DNA of 64,000 nucleotides from Coriobacteriia bacterium (GTDB lineage: Bacteria; Actinomycetota; Coriobacteriia; Anaerosomatales; PHET01), in contig JAXMKZ010000051.1 in NCBI GenBank assembly GCA_034370385.1, positions 182,949 to 246,948 on the forward strand. The letters run 5' to 3'. The notes beneath the pieces were generated by a model, which was not told where the DNA came from, did not search any database, and worked only from the letters and a program-made list of their open reading frames with translations. The translations under genes and the position numbers were made by a program. Positions 22,285 through 30,818 of this stretch are shown here, piece after piece (position 1 is the first letter of the stretch; every line of letters begins with the position of its first letter).

Positions 22285-22313
22285 TTACGAACTGTGTGAT
22301 TGGCAGGGATACT
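22285..22313 (+). promoter_or_regulatory. Candidate degV promoter
   Basis: TTACGA (22285-22290) and GATACT (22308-22313) are separated by 17 bp, a good match to a housekeeping -35/-10 pair. They lie about 60 nt before the degV start, in the divergent gap with nuoA. Confidence 0.42.
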
Positions 22314-22373
22314 CAGTCCTGAACTTCGGGTAGCCACTGATAGGTAGAGGACGCAACGAACGGGGAGACCTCC

Positions 22374-23225
22374 ATGCCAGAGAAGCGCGCTTTCGCAGTT
22401 GTGACCGATTCAACCGCAGACATTGCAGCGGACATCGCTCGAGCCCAGGGCATCATCATCGTGCCGCTTGCCGTCACATTCGGCACCGAGACGTTCGTCG
22501 ACGGCGAGCTGTCCCAGAACGAGTTCTTCTCGCGCATGACGGCGTCTGCGCAGCTCCCGACAACGTCGCAGCCCTCTCCGGGCGCCTTTGCGGAGGCGTT
22601 CGAGCAGGCGCTTGAGACGGCCGAGTCGGTCATCAGCGTGAACATCTCAGACAAACTCTCCGGGACGATCGAGTCCGCCCGGCAGGCCGCGGCCGACTTC
22701 TCCGGTCGGGTGCACGTCTTCGATTCGCTGAACCTGTCGTGGGGACTTGGGTTGCAGGTCATGGAGGCGGCTCGATGCTCCAAGGAGGGCATGTCGGCTG
22801 ATGCCGCTCTGGCTCGGCTCGCGGAGGTCCGCGACCGAGTCCGGCTCATCGTTGCGCTGGATTCGCTCGACAACCTTGCGCGAGGAGGACGCATCGGGAG
22901 GGTCTCGGCGTTTCTGGGATCGATGCTCAATCTGAAGGTCACGCTCACCGTGGATTCTGACGGCGCCTTTCAACCGGTGGCTCGCACGCGGGGAGAGAAG
23001 GCCGCGCTGGAGCACACGTTGGAGTGGGTCGCAGAGAAGATGGGCACGGCGACGCGGGGTTCGTTCGCTGTGGGCTACGCGATGCATCGTGAGCGGGCCG
23101 AGAAGCTCGCGGATGAGATTCGCGCCCGCTATGAGGTCGACGAACTGGTCGTCTACGAGGCGGGAATCGTCATATGCACCCACACGGGAACCGGATGGGG
23201 TGTAGCGGTGCTGCCCGCCGGTTAG
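22374..23225 (+). CDS. degV: DegV family fatty-acid-binding protein
   Basis: DegV proteins (FakB-like) bind a single fatty acid and, in organisms with FakA, present it for phosphorylation. The 283-aa product shows the family marks: VTDSTADI at the N-terminus, [38 protein letters not shown] with the ligand-contact Ser, and a C-terminal I-C-T-H-T-G-x-G. SD ggggagacc precedes ATG 22374. No fakA is adjacent. The next gene follows within 35 nt. Confidence 0.93.
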   Translation: MPEKRAFAVVTDSTADIAADIARAQGIIIVPLAVTFGTETFVDGELSQNEFFSRMTASAQLPTTSQPSPGAFAEAFEQALETAESVISVNISDKLSGTIESARQAAADFSGRVHVFDSLNLSWGLGLQVMEAARCSKEGMSADAALARLAEVRDRVRLIVALDSLDNLARGGRIGRVSAFLGSMLNLKVTLTVDSDGAFQPVARTRGEKAALEHTLEWVAEKMGTATRGSFAVGYAMHRERAEKLADEIRARYEVDELVVYEAGIVICTHTGTGWGVAVLPAG

Positions 23226-23258
23226 GCCGTGGCGTTTCCCTCCGGCAAAGGAGACGGA

Positions 23259-24131
23259 GTGGTCGAGTACTCGCCTCGCATAGACGAACAGATCTCAGAG
23301 GAGCTGGGCCTCAGAGGCCACATCGGGCCCGACTCGATTCCTGGAATCGCTGAGGAAGACGGCGCGGCACTACTTGAGCGCTACCTGGCCGTGCATGGCG
23401 AGCAGACGCCGCTGCGAATCGACGAGGGCGTTCTGATGCTTGACGTGCCGCCGCCCTCTGCTGTCGCGTCCGAGTCGGACGCGCCTCCCTACAGCGCACC
23501 CGTGATGCCTGCAGTGCAGCCTGTGCTGAGCCCTGTCGATCAGGTGCTGGCACAGCCGGCGTCGAAGTCGCTTCTGGACACGGCAGCCTCTGGTGCCCGC
23601 GTGAGCAAGGCCATGTGGCTGCTTCCGCTGTGGCTTGGCCTGATAGGCGGAATCATCGGCTGGGCTGTCGCGCGAGACGCCAACGCGCGCGTCGCGCGAC
23701 AGCTGCTAGGGTTCGGCATCGCGGTGCAGGTCGTGTCGACGGTCGTAGGGCTCGCGATGGCCCCGATGATCGCGCCGCTCATGAGCTCGGTGACCGACTC
23801 GGTCATCTCGGCAGAGTGGCCGCCTTCCGAATCCGGCCGACCGACCCTGTACTATTTCGGGACCTCCACTTGACCCGGTTGCGTCCCGATGAAGCCCGTG
23901 GTCGACGGGCTCCAGCAAAGCTACGACGATCAGATCGACTTCGTCATCTACGGAGAACTGGACAAGGACGCCGCAGCGAGCACGTTCGCCTCAGCCCAGG
24001 GGGTCCAGGGGGTGCCGACCACGGTTCTGGTCGCGCCCGACGGCAAAGAGGTCAAGCGATGGATCGGGCCGAAGACCGATGACGAGCTGCGTGCCGAGGT
24101 GGACAACGCCCTGTTCAGCTTGTCGCAGTAG
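23259..24131 (+). CDS. Membrane-anchored thioredoxin-like selenoprotein (in-frame TGA read as Sec, UPGC motif)
   Basis: Read through TGA 23871-23873, this is a single 290-aa protein. It has an acidic, Pro-rich N-terminal region (1-115), two hydrophobic helices (~119-137 and ~150-175) and a C-terminal thioredoxin fold (~193-290). The fold's active site is T-S-T-U205-P-G-C208-x-x-M-K, and cis-Pro253 lies in G-V-P-T-T. Without readthrough, the upstream part stops in the middle of the active site and the downstream part begins inside a thioredoxin helix; both are in the same frame. A bacterial SECIS-like hairpin follows (separate entry). GTG 23259 is chosen for its SD aaaggaga; GTG 23229 has none. 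Thioredoxin-like UxxC selenoproteins are a known class. The two-helix fusion is unusual to me. A TGC-to-TGA mutation or sequencing error is the alternative. Confidence 0.85.
23893..23911 (+). promoter_or_regulatory. Bacterial SECIS-like hairpin for selenocysteine insertion
   Basis: AGCCCGT (23893-23899) pairs perfectly with ACGGGCT (23905-23911) around a 5-nt loop GGTCG. The loop starts 26 nt after the TGA, inside the 16-37-nt window described for bacterial SECIS elements. It carries a G at its start and a G-U step, like the GGUC loop of the E. coli fdhF SECIS that binds SelB. It lies inside the coding frame, as bacterial SECIS elements do. Confidence 0.78.
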
Positions 24132-24251
24132 GGTGCTCGATCCGGAGGCGAACCTCGCCGGACACGACGGGCGATCCAGCATCACGTTGACACCGTCCTT
24201 CCTGTCAGACCTGTGTGCGATAACTCATGCACGGGGAGAAGGGCGGACAGG

Positions 24252-24788
24252 GTGTCGGCGTTCGACAGTGATCCAAGGACCATCCGGTGGTTTGAACTCG
24301 CGTTGGGCGCGAAAAACCCGCGCGTGAGGCGCCGGGCGGTCGGTCTGCTCGAAGTGGTTGAGACGCCGCACCGAGAGTCCTGGCTCGCGTGCGCGACACG
24401 CGATCCGGATCCAACCGTGGCGGCCGCAGCGGTGGTGGTCCGGGCGATACTCACGTCGAGTCCTGACTCCGACGCCGCTTCGTTCGAGAGGGACTTCGCC
24501 TCGGGCGAGCTCTCGGGGGACCTGGAATGGGAATGGGAGTACCGCTTCTCTCTGTGCGACGGGCTCTATGTTCCCAACGTCACAGGGATGCCGTTGCGCA
24601 TCAGATACGAGGACGACGCGCTGGCGCGGCACGTAGCGCTCGGCCGAAGTGGGGCTGTAGGGGGCAGCGTGGACCTCGTGGCGATCCTGGTGCACAAGAG
24701 GTTCGTGAACCGCCACACCCGATTGCCCAAGGACGCGTCAGAATACCGAGAATGGCAAGCGAGGGGCCGCCCTCGCTACCGGGAATGA
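24252..24788 (+). CDS. Hypothetical protein with HEAT-like N-terminus
   Basis: The 178-aa product begins with a helical repeat-like stretch (NPRVRRRAVGLLEVV and DPDPTVAAAAVVVRAIL) reminiscent of HEAT repeats. A C-terminal region rich in Trp, Glu and Arg (LEWEWEYRFSLCDG) follows, which I do not recognise. GTG 24252 has a purine-rich SD (ggagaagg) about 10 nt upstream; the frame also runs back to GTG 24213 without an SD. It sits between the seleno-thioredoxin and a membrane protein that shares the same two-helix module. No function is proposed. Confidence 0.55.
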   Translation: MSAFDSDPRTIRWFELALGAKNPRVRRRAVGLLEVVETPHRESWLACATRDPDPTVAAAAVVVRAILTSSPDSDAASFERDFASGELSGDLEWEWEYRFSLCDGLYVPNVTGMPLRIRYEDDALARHVALGRSGAVGGSVDLVAILVHKRFVNRHTRLPKDASEYREWQARGRPRYRE

Positions 24789-24884
24789 TGACGTTTGGCG
24801 GGGCAGTTGGTCTCGGGAGGTTCACGAACCGCCCGATACGACCGATACTGCAATGAGGAGGGTCCACCACCGCGGGAGGTCAGC

Positions 24885-25610
24885 GTGACAGCACTGAACG
24901 CCAAGACAGACAGTTTCATCGCGCTGCTACTCGATGTGAGCGGTCGGGCCCGGCCGACGGATCTGCAGGGAATGGCACCGGCTGAGGCGTCAGAAGCGCT
25001 GCAGCAGTTTGCCGCGGTACATCCTGAGTTGGCGTTGGCTTTCGACGGCGACTCGCTGGGGCCTGCGCGCACCGCAACGCCGGCGGCACCTGCCGCGCCG
25101 GCCCCGCCCGCTGGGGACGACGGCATGTTCGAGTTCGGACCCGCGGCGACCCCGGCTGCCATCGAGCCCACCTCTGCGCCCGCCCAGGCCGTGGCGGTCC
25201 CCGGTTCCGATGAGTCGGCGAGTTGGCCGGCGGTCGACTCCGCTCCTTCTTCTGATGACTTTCTCGACCTGCCTCCTCTCGAGGGGGTGGGCGACGCTGC
25301 CGACATCGCGCCTCGCGTTCCCCTCTACTGGTGGCTGCTGGCGGTGCTGTTCGGTTGGCTTGGCGGACTGGTCGGGTGGCTTGTGCTGAAGAAGCGCAAC
25401 CCCAAAGGGGCGCGCACCGTTCTGATAGTCGGCATCGCCACGACCGTTCTGGCTGTCGTCGTGGGGGTGGCGGGGTTCGCCCTTGGGTTCGCCTCGCTAC
25501 TGGGTATGGCGGCCGTCGAGCCTGTCCCCGTCGCGCCGGTCCCGATCAGTGCGCCATCGACCGCCGGAGCCGAGGCCACATCCGGCGCAGAAGCCACAGC
25601 TGCGCCGTAG
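24885..25610 (+). CDS. Membrane protein with Ala/Pro-rich linker and a two-helix module shared with the seleno-thioredoxin
   Basis: The 241-aa protein has a short N-terminal helical domain (~1-55), a long Ala/Pro/Asp-rich linker (~60-150), two hydrophobic helices (~157-180 and ~191-215) and an Ala/Thr-rich tail. The helical pair (W-W-L-L-A-V-L-F-G-W-L-G-G-L-V-G-W-L, then N-P-K-G-A-R-T-V-L-I-V-G-I) closely echoes the pair in the upstream selenoprotein (W-L-L-P-L-W-L-G-L-I-G-G-I-I-G-W, then N-A-R-V-A-R-Q-L-L-G-F-G-I). GTG 24885 follows the SD gggagg by 5 nt. The shared module suggests common membrane targeting or partnership; no enzymatic motif is seen. Confidence 0.65.
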   Translation: MTALNAKTDSFIALLLDVSGRARPTDLQGMAPAEASEALQQFAAVHPELALAFDGDSLGPARTATPAAPAAPAPPAGDDGMFEFGPAATPAAIEPTSAPAQAVAVPGSDESASWPAVDSAPSSDDFLDLPPLEGVGDAADIAPRVPLYWWLLAVLFGWLGGLVGWLVLKKRNPKGARTVLIVGIATTVLAVVVGVAGFALGFASLLGMAAVEPVPVAPVPISAPSTAGAEATSGAEATAAP

Positions 25611-25619
25611 TAACGCCAC

Positions 25620-25640
25620 GTGACGCGAAGCTCGCGTCAC
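25620..25640. terminator. Bidirectional hairpin between convergent genes
   Basis: GTGACGCGA (25620-25628) pairs perfectly with TCGCGTCAC (25632-25640) around a 3-nt loop. It overlaps the last codons of the minus-strand ferredoxin gene and lies 10 nt after the plus-strand stop. No U-tract. Confidence 0.55.
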
Positions 25641-26470
25641 CAAAGGTCGGCGACGGCAGGCACCTCTCGGCGGTCGACCAGTGCAAGGGCGTCGACCCTG
25701 CAGGCCGAGCGGCAGATTCCACAGCCCCAGCACTTCGCCGGGTCCACGCTCGCCTGACCGTTCGCGACTATCGCGTCGAACGGACAGCGACGTACGCACG
25801 CGCCGCATCTCGTGCATCGCTCATCATCGAGGGTGGCCACCCATTCGCCGCGCCACATCACCTTCACGTCGCGAGCGATACTCATCTGCATCGCCATGCA
25901 CCCGCTTTCCAGATTGCAGTTGCATATCGCGGCCGTGAAGGGCGTGAGGAACGTCCACGCGGAGTGCATGAGGCCGTCGCGCTCGCACTGTGCCAGTAGG
26001 TCCATCGCCTGAGGCTTGGTGAGGCGTTGGAAGTCCCGCGCATCGGGCCCGTTCTGGTAGTCACGGAAACCCTCTTCGAGTACCGCATCGACGGGCTGTG
26101 TTGTGACCAAGATGCATACCTCGTCGGCGCGCTGTCCGGGCGTGTGCATTCTGCAGACGCAGGGAATCAGCGTGATCGAGGTCGAGAGGTCAAAGATGCG
26201 CGCACACTCCTCGATAGGCACCGGTTGCCCGAAGTGCTTCGCCTGCATGCGTCGCGACACGAGTTCGCGGCCGACGCGGGAAAGCGGGGCGGGCAGCCGA
26301 TCCAGCCGATCCACCCACCTGAGAGCCGAGGATCGTGTTTCGCCGAAGCCCCCGATGAATCCCACGACGTAGTCACGGCGACGAAGGTCGCTGTTGAGGT
26401 CGTGAGCGTAGTTCTGCGCGTTCAGATACCAGCGTTCACCTTCGCCATGCTCGACGCAGAAACGACACAT
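25637..26470 (-). CDS. 4Fe-4S ferredoxin-domain protein (2x[4Fe-4S])
   Basis: The 277-aa cytoplasmic protein ends in a bacterial-type ferredoxin domain (about residues 218-265) with two ligand sets: CTRCGACVRRCPFDAI and CWGCGICRSACRVDAL. The N-terminal ~200 residues contain further cysteines (MCRFCVEHGEG, IPCVCRMH, CNCNLESGC) in an arrangement I do not assign to a named enzyme; the I-P-C-V-C-R and C-N-C patterns could hold additional clusters. Inference: an electron-transfer protein or small oxidoreductase subunit. It follows a 63-aa gene by 39 nt. The start is ATG 26470, with a gggag SD. Confidence 0.75.
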   Translation of the reverse strand: MCRFCVEHGEGERWYLNAQNYAHDLNSDLRRRDYVVGFIGGFGETRSSALRWVDRLDRLPAPLSRVGRELVSRRMQAKHFGQPVPIEECARIFDLSTSITLIPCVCRMHTPGQRADEVCILVTTQPVDAVLEEGFRDYQNGPDARDFQRLTKPQAMDLLAQCERDGLMHSAWTFLTPFTAAICNCNLESGCMAMQMSIARDVKVMWRGEWVATLDDERCTRCGACVRRCPFDAIVANGQASVDPAKCWGCGICRSACRVDALALVDRREVPAVADLW

Positions 26471-26509
26471 GATGCTCCCGGCGGATCGTCGACGCGGCGT
26501 ACCGGGGTC

Positions 26510-26701
26510 TCAGAAGAGCTGGAGACGCGCCTTCTCGATCATGGAGCGCGTGCGCTCGGTGCGCAGTCTGAGCTCGGCATCCGCATACGGGTCGTGGCCC
26601 CATGATACGCGAGGGACGGCCTCGTCGCGCGCCCAGCTTGCGACATCGACGGGCGAGTCGCTTTCCGTGCGTCTCGGCGCTTGATCCATCGACGTTCCCA
26701 T
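26510..26701 (-). CDS. Small hypothetical protein upstream of the ferredoxin-domain gene
   Basis: A 63-aa soluble charged protein (MGTSMDQAPRRTESD..., ending in R-S-M-I-E-K-A-R-L-Q-L-F) with a probable amphipathic C-terminal helix. Support for it being real: GGAGG stands just upstream of ATG 26701 (spacing ~8 nt), and it points the same way as the ferredoxin-domain gene 39 nt further on. No family is recognised. Confidence 0.5.
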   Translation of the reverse strand: MGTSMDQAPRRTESDSPVDVASWARDEAVPRVSWGHDPYADAELRLRTERTRSMIEKARLQLF

Positions 26702-26891
26702 AGTGATCCTCCGCTCCGATGCGGCCGTTCCCACCCATGCCGCGATGAGGATACTACCCATCCGCGCACGTCTCTATCGCCCCGCTTTCCTACGTTGCGC
26801 GAAAGGGTGTGCGATCGATGCGCGGCAGCACCACACGACCATGTCCGGTGCTACGCTGTCGTCTCGAAAGGGATCGAGGAGGGGCGGCCTG

Positions 26892-28427
26892 ATGGAACAC
26901 GGTGTGGCGCCGAGCGCCATGTTGACGGATCTGTATCAGCTGACGATGGCGCAAGCGTACCTGTCGGCCGGTCTTGCAGACACAGAGGCATGCTTCCATC
27001 TGACGTTTCGCGAGAATCCCTTCGGGGGCGGCTTCGCCGTGGCGTGTGGTCTTGAACATGTCATCGAGCTCCTCCGTGAGTTTCGTGTCGCCGCTGAAGA
27101 CATCGACTACCTCGCCTCACTCAACGGCGCCGACGGGCAACCGCTGTTCCGTCTGCACTTCCTTGAGTGGCTTGCTGAGATGCGGTTCGAGGGAGATGTC
27201 GCTGCGATGCCTGAGGGTACCGTTGCGTTTCCGCGCGAACCCTTACTGCGCGTGTCAGGGCCTCTGCCGATGTGCCAGCTCGTGGAGACCGCGCTGCTGA
27301 ACCGCATCAACTTCTCGACCCTTGTCGCCACGAAGGCGGCTCGCTGCCGCCTCGCGGCCGGTGGGGACGGGCTACTGGAGTTCGGGCTCCGCCGGGCGCA
27401 GGGCCCCGACGGAGGAATCTCCGCCAGCCGGGCCGCCTACATCGGTGGGTGCACGGCCACGTCGAACGTGGCGGCGGGGCAGCGATACGGCATTCCCGTT
27501 GCCGGGACGCACGCTCACTCGTGGGTCATGGCTTTCGATAGCGAGGCGGAGGCTTTCGCGGCCTACGCTGATGCCCTGCCCAACAACGTGACCTTGCTCG
27601 TGGACACCTACGATACGCTCGCGGGCGTTCGCAACGCCGTTGAGACCGGGCGGTCACTGGTGGCGCGGGGACAACGACTGCTTGGCGTGAGGATCGACTC
27701 GGGCGACTTGGCGTGGCTCTCGCGTAGGGCTCGCGAGATGCTTGACGAGGCTGGGCTCAACGATACGAAGGTCGTGGCCAGTAATGAGCTGGACGAACAC
27801 CTCATCGCATCGCTCAAGGACCAGGGCGCCGCGGTCGACGTGTGGGGCGTCGGCACCAAACTCGTGACGGCATGGGATCAACCTGCGCTTGGTGGCGTGT
27901 ACAAGCTATCGGCGATCCGTCGCCCGGGCGAGCAGCGATGGGTGCCGCGCATCAAGGTGTCGGAGCAGGCGGCCAAAGTGACCACCCCCGGAGTCCACGG
28001 GGTCAGGCGCTTTCGCCGTGTCGACGGATCCCTTGCGGGCGACATGGTATATGACATCCATCACGAGCCCGAAGGTGACGCGGTGATGGTAGACCCGTCA
28101 GACGCCACGCGTCGCAAGTCATTCTCCGAGGCGCTCAGCTGCGAGGACCTCTTGGTTCCGGTCTTCGAAGGGGGACGGCTGGTCTATGACAAGCCGCCGC
28201 TGGCAGACGTGCGTCAGCGCGCGATCGACGCCGTCGAAGAGCTCGATCCCACTATCAAGAGATTCTTGAATCCCCATGCCTATCCGGTGGGGCTGGAGCG
28301 TGGCCTGCATGACCTGCGAACGGCGTTGGTGCTCAAGGCCCGCGGAATCGGAGTCGAGGAGTCCGTGCCGAGCCCCGCTGCTCTCGCAGAGGCGGAGGCC
28401 GCGGGTTGGCCGGACTCGAGGGGCTGA
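26892..28427 (+). CDS. pncB: Nicotinate phosphoribosyltransferase
   Basis: PncB makes nicotinate mononucleotide from nicotinate, PRPP and ATP in NAD salvage. The 511-aa protein carries LTDLYQLTMAQAY at the N-terminus, the phosphorylated-histidine segment GTHAHSWVMAF, GVRIDSGDLAWLSR, and G-V-G-T-K-L-V-T-A-W-D-Q-P-A-L-G-G-V-Y-K in the C-terminal half. The start is ATG 26892, preceded by gaggaggggcgg; the frame opens 189 nt earlier, but that part lacks conservation and an SD. The nicotinamidase gene pncA follows 3 nt later, so the pair converts nicotinamide to the mononucleotide. Confidence 0.96.
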   Translation: MEHGVAPSAMLTDLYQLTMAQAYLSAGLADTEACFHLTFRENPFGGGFAVACGLEHVIELLREFRVAAEDIDYLASLNGADGQPLFRLHFLEWLAEMRFEGDVAAMPEGTVAFPREPLLRVSGPLPMCQLVETALLNRINFSTLVATKAARCRLAAGGDGLLEFGLRRAQGPDGGISASRAAYIGGCTATSNVAAGQRYGIPVAGTHAHSWVMAFDSEAEAFAAYADALPNNVTLLVDTYDTLAGVRNAVETGRSLVARGQRLLGVRIDSGDLAWLSRRAREMLDEAGLNDTKVVASNELDEHLIASLKDQGAAVDVWGVGTKLVTAWDQPALGGVYKLSAIRRPGEQRWVPRIKVSEQAAKVTTPGVHGVRRFRRVDGSLAGDMVYDIHHEPEGDAVMVDPSDATRRKSFSEALSCEDLLVPVFEGGRLVYDKPPLADVRQRAIDAVEELDPTIKRFLNPHAYPVGLERGLHDLRTALVLKARGIGVEESVPSPAALAEAEAAGWPDSRG

Positions 28428-28430
28428 CCG

Positions 28431-29066
28431 ATGCACGCTTTGCTGCTGATCGACATCCAGAACGACTTCATGCCGTTTGGCTCGCTGCCCGTTCCGCTCG
28501 GCGATGAAGTGGTGGGTGTGGCCAACGTCCTCGCGCCGCTCCACGAGCTGGTGGTCGCCACACAGGACTGGCATCCGGCCGAGCACGGCTCGTTCGCTTC
28601 TAATCACCGCAACGCCGAGCCGGGCGAGACGGTCGTGCTTGGTGGCGTGGATCAAGTGCTGTGGCCGGACCATTGCGTCCAAGACGCCCCCGGTGCCTCG
28701 TTTCACTCCGGGCTCGACATCGCGCACGTCGACATCGTGGTGCGCAAGGGCACCGATTCCGCGATCGACTCTTACAGCGGCTTTCGTGACAACGGCCATC
28801 AACGCGATACCGGTCTGGCGAGCATCCTGCAGGAGCGCGGCGTCGGCTCGGTCGCCCTGGTGGGGCTTGCGACCGACTACTGCGTCAAGTACACGGCGCT
28901 TGACGGTATCGCGCTGGGGCTGCGGGTTTCGGTGGTCGAGGACGGGGTGCGCGCGGTCGATCTCGCATCGGGTGACGGCGCAGCTTCCCTCGCCGAGTTG
29001 CGCGCCGCAGGTTGTGAGATCGTGTCGCTCGCCGGCGCGTTGGCGAGGGCGGACCACAGAAGGTGA
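28431..29066 (+). CDS. pncA: Nicotinamidase
   Basis: PncA hydrolyses nicotinamide to nicotinate and ammonia, feeding the adjacent PncB. The 211-aa protein has the catalytic triad D8 (LLIDIQNDF), K106 (VVRKGTDS) and C151 (GLATDYCVKYTAL). Metal-site residues D46 and H48 (TQDWHPAEHGSF) and H81 (WPDHCVQ) are also present. The length matches the E. coli enzyme. It begins 3 nt after pncB and is certainly co-transcribed with it. Confidence 0.96.
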   Translation: MHALLLIDIQNDFMPFGSLPVPLGDEVVGVANVLAPLHELVVATQDWHPAEHGSFASNHRNAEPGETVVLGGVDQVLWPDHCVQDAPGASFHSGLDIAHVDIVVRKGTDSAIDSYSGFRDNGHQRDTGLASILQERGVGSVALVGLATDYCVKYTALDGIALGLRVSVVEDGVRAVDLASGDGAASLAELRAAGCEIVSLAGALARADHRR

Positions 29067-29071
29067 GTGCC

Positions 29072-29141
29072 CCCGCGACCGGGCGTGCTTCATGTGTGGG
29101 GCAGGGTGCTGCGTCTCGGGGTGTCCCTACCCGGTCGCGGG
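29072..29141. terminator. Long-arm inverted repeat between convergent genes
   Basis: CCCGCGACCGGG (29072-29083) pairs perfectly with CCCGGTCGCGGG (29130-29141) across a 46-nt loop. An outer GTGAG/CTCAC pair (29063-29067 with 29143-29147) may extend the stem. It follows pncA and precedes the end of the minus-strand hypothetical gene, so it is likely a two-way transcription stop. Confidence 0.5.
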
Positions 29142-29154
29142 TCTCACGGGTGTA

Positions 29155-29727
29155 TCAGAAGAGGTCTCCCAGCCCGTCGAACACGTCGGCGGCGTACTCC
29201 AGATGCCAGTCGTCCAAGGAGAGATAGAACTTCGGGTTCAAGACCACGCCCATGCACTGTGCGAGGTCTATGACCGCCTCAAGCAGATAGTCGCTTTCCA
29301 CGAGCAGGTCGAGCACGCCCGTGTTCACGTAGTCGTCGGTGACGGGAATCGGATTCCAGAACAGCTTGTGATCCTCGTGCCGGATGATGATGTCGAGAAC
29401 CAGGTTGCCGGCGGTCGTCACGATGAGTTCAGTACCGTCACCGAGCGTCTTCTCAAGGGTGGCCATGTGGCGGGTGAGGCCTGCCGCTTTGGCGAGGGTG
29501 GTCTCGTCGACGCGCATGGCGAACGGCGATGACGGCAGCGCGCGAATGACTTCGCGTAGGTTGCACGCGCATACGAGCGCCCTCTCAGGGACGCTGGCGC
29601 GCAGGACTTCCAGCGCCAGATTCGCTTCCGCAGCCGAGGTGGAGTTCAGCAGCACGCGCATGAGGTCGCGCGGCTCTGCGGAGTAGTTCGAGCGGATCTG
29701 CGCTAGGCCGGACGTTGCGGTCAGCAC
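29155..29727 (-). CDS. Hypothetical protein
   Basis: The 190-aa soluble protein is not recognised. It has a helical N-terminal half (AAEANLALEVLRASVPERALV-type segments) and a C-terminal half rich in Leu, Asp and Tyr (DIIIRHEDHKLFWNP, LLEAVIDLAQCMG, LSLDDWHLEYAADVFDGLG), and lacks transmembrane helices. GTG 29727 is preceded by gaggagccagca (SD about 7 nt upstream). It is a single transcription unit, convergent with pncA. Confidence 0.6.
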   Translation of the reverse strand: MLTATSGLAQIRSNYSAEPRDLMRVLLNSTSAAEANLALEVLRASVPERALVCACNLREVIRALPSSPFAMRVDETTLAKAAGLTRHMATLEKTLGDGTELIVTTAGNLVLDIIIRHEDHKLFWNPIPVTDDYVNTGVLDLLVESDYLLEAVIDLAQCMGVVLNPKFYLSLDDWHLEYAADVFDGLGDLF

Positions 29728-29870
29728 TGCTGGCTCCTCGAAGTGGCACGTGGTGTCGTACTGAGCCTATCGGGGTTGCGAAGCCGGGGCATGAGCGGGG
29801 CGTGGATCGTGCATGTGACTGTCGTCACACAGCGCACCGCAGGCTACCGTCGAAAGCATCAGCGCGCCGC

Positions 29871-30818
29871 TCACGCGCCCCCGACCCGGGTGCCCGCCTG
29901 CCCCGCGAGCGCCACGCTCAGATTCTCGGCGCTGCAGATCACCGTGGTTCCGCCGCGCTCGGCAAACCAGCCGGCCGCCTGGAGCTTCGGACCGATACTG
30001 CCTTCGGGAGATCGTGCCGAAAGCGCTACGGCCTCGTGTGCGTCCAGCTGCTCGATGCGACGAGCGTGACGAGTACCGAACTCCGTGTAGACGGCGTCTT
30101 GTTCCATGACGATCGCAAGCATCCGTGCGCCCAGGGCGTGGGCGAGCAGAGCGGCCGTGCGGTCCTTGTCGATCACGGCGTCGATACCGGTGAGCGCTCC
30201 GCTTTCGTCTTCGAAGACCGGGACACCGCCTCCGCCCGCGGCGATGGGCAGGATGCCCGCTTGAAGCAGGGTCGAGATGGCGAGGGTCTCGACGACGCGT
30301 TGGGGGCACGGCGAGGCGACGAGGCGCCGCCAACCGCGCCCCGGCTCTTTGGCAAGCATCCAGCCATGGCGATCGCGCAGCTGCTCGGCCGCCTCATCAT
30401 CGTAGTAGGTTCCTATCGGCTTGGTGGGATGCGCGAACGCTGGATCAGCGCGGTCGACCACCACCTGGGTCACCACGGTGGCCACCGTGGTGGTGACGCC
30501 GCGCGCGCGCAGCTCGTTGCCGAGTACCTGCTGAAGCATGAGCCCGATTCCACCCTCGGAGTCCGCTCCGGAGATGTAGAGCGGCGTGGGCGGCACGAGG
30601 GCGCCCGCAAGCTCGCCTCGCAGCACTATCGCGCCGATTACCGGCCCGTTGCCGTGTGTAACCACCGTGCGCCAGCCATCGGTGGCGAGGTCTGCCACCG
30701 CGCTCATCGCCTGGGCGGCGCGCTCGTACTGCGCCGCGACGGTGCCGTCGTCGCCGAACCTGGCCAGTGCGTTGCCGCCGAGGGCGATCACGAGGGTGGT
30801 GTCACTGCGTGCGCTCAT
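29871..30818 (-). CDS. arcC: Carbamate kinase
   Basis: ArcC makes ATP and carbamate from carbamoyl phosphate and ADP (or the reverse). The 315-aa protein shows VIALGGNAL, VTHGNGPVIGAI, PTKPIGTYYDDEAAEQL, ILPIAAGGGGVPVFEDE, DKDRTAALLAHALGA and the C-terminal GSIGPKLQAAGWF: all the family blocks. ATG 30818 overlaps the stop of the upstream PH-domain gene by 4 nt. No arginine deiminase (arcA) or ornithine transcarbamylase lies nearby, so the source of carbamoyl phosphate is not evident. Confidence 0.95.
   Translation of the reverse strand: MSARSDTTLVIALGGNALARFGDDGTVAAQYERAAQAMSAVADLATDGWRTVVTHGNGPVIGAIVLRGELAGALVPPTPLYISGADSEGGIGLMLQQVLGNELRARGVTTTVATVVTQVVVDRADPAFAHPTKPIGTYYDDEAAEQLRDRHGWMLAKEPGRGWRRLVASPCPQRVVETLAISTLLQAGILPIAAGGGGVPVFEDESGALTGIDAVIDKDRTAALLAHALGARMLAIVMEQDAVYTEFGTRHARRIEQLDAHEAVALSARSPEGSIGPKLQAAGWFAERGGTTVICSAENLSVALAGQAGTRVGGA

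Noticed and set aside
29091..29160. Short Cys-rich reading (C-F-M-C-G-A-G-C-C-V-S-G-C-P) downstream of pncA
   Set aside because: It lies within the terminator-like inverted repeat, has no SD, and continues antisense into the next gene, so it is almost certainly chance.
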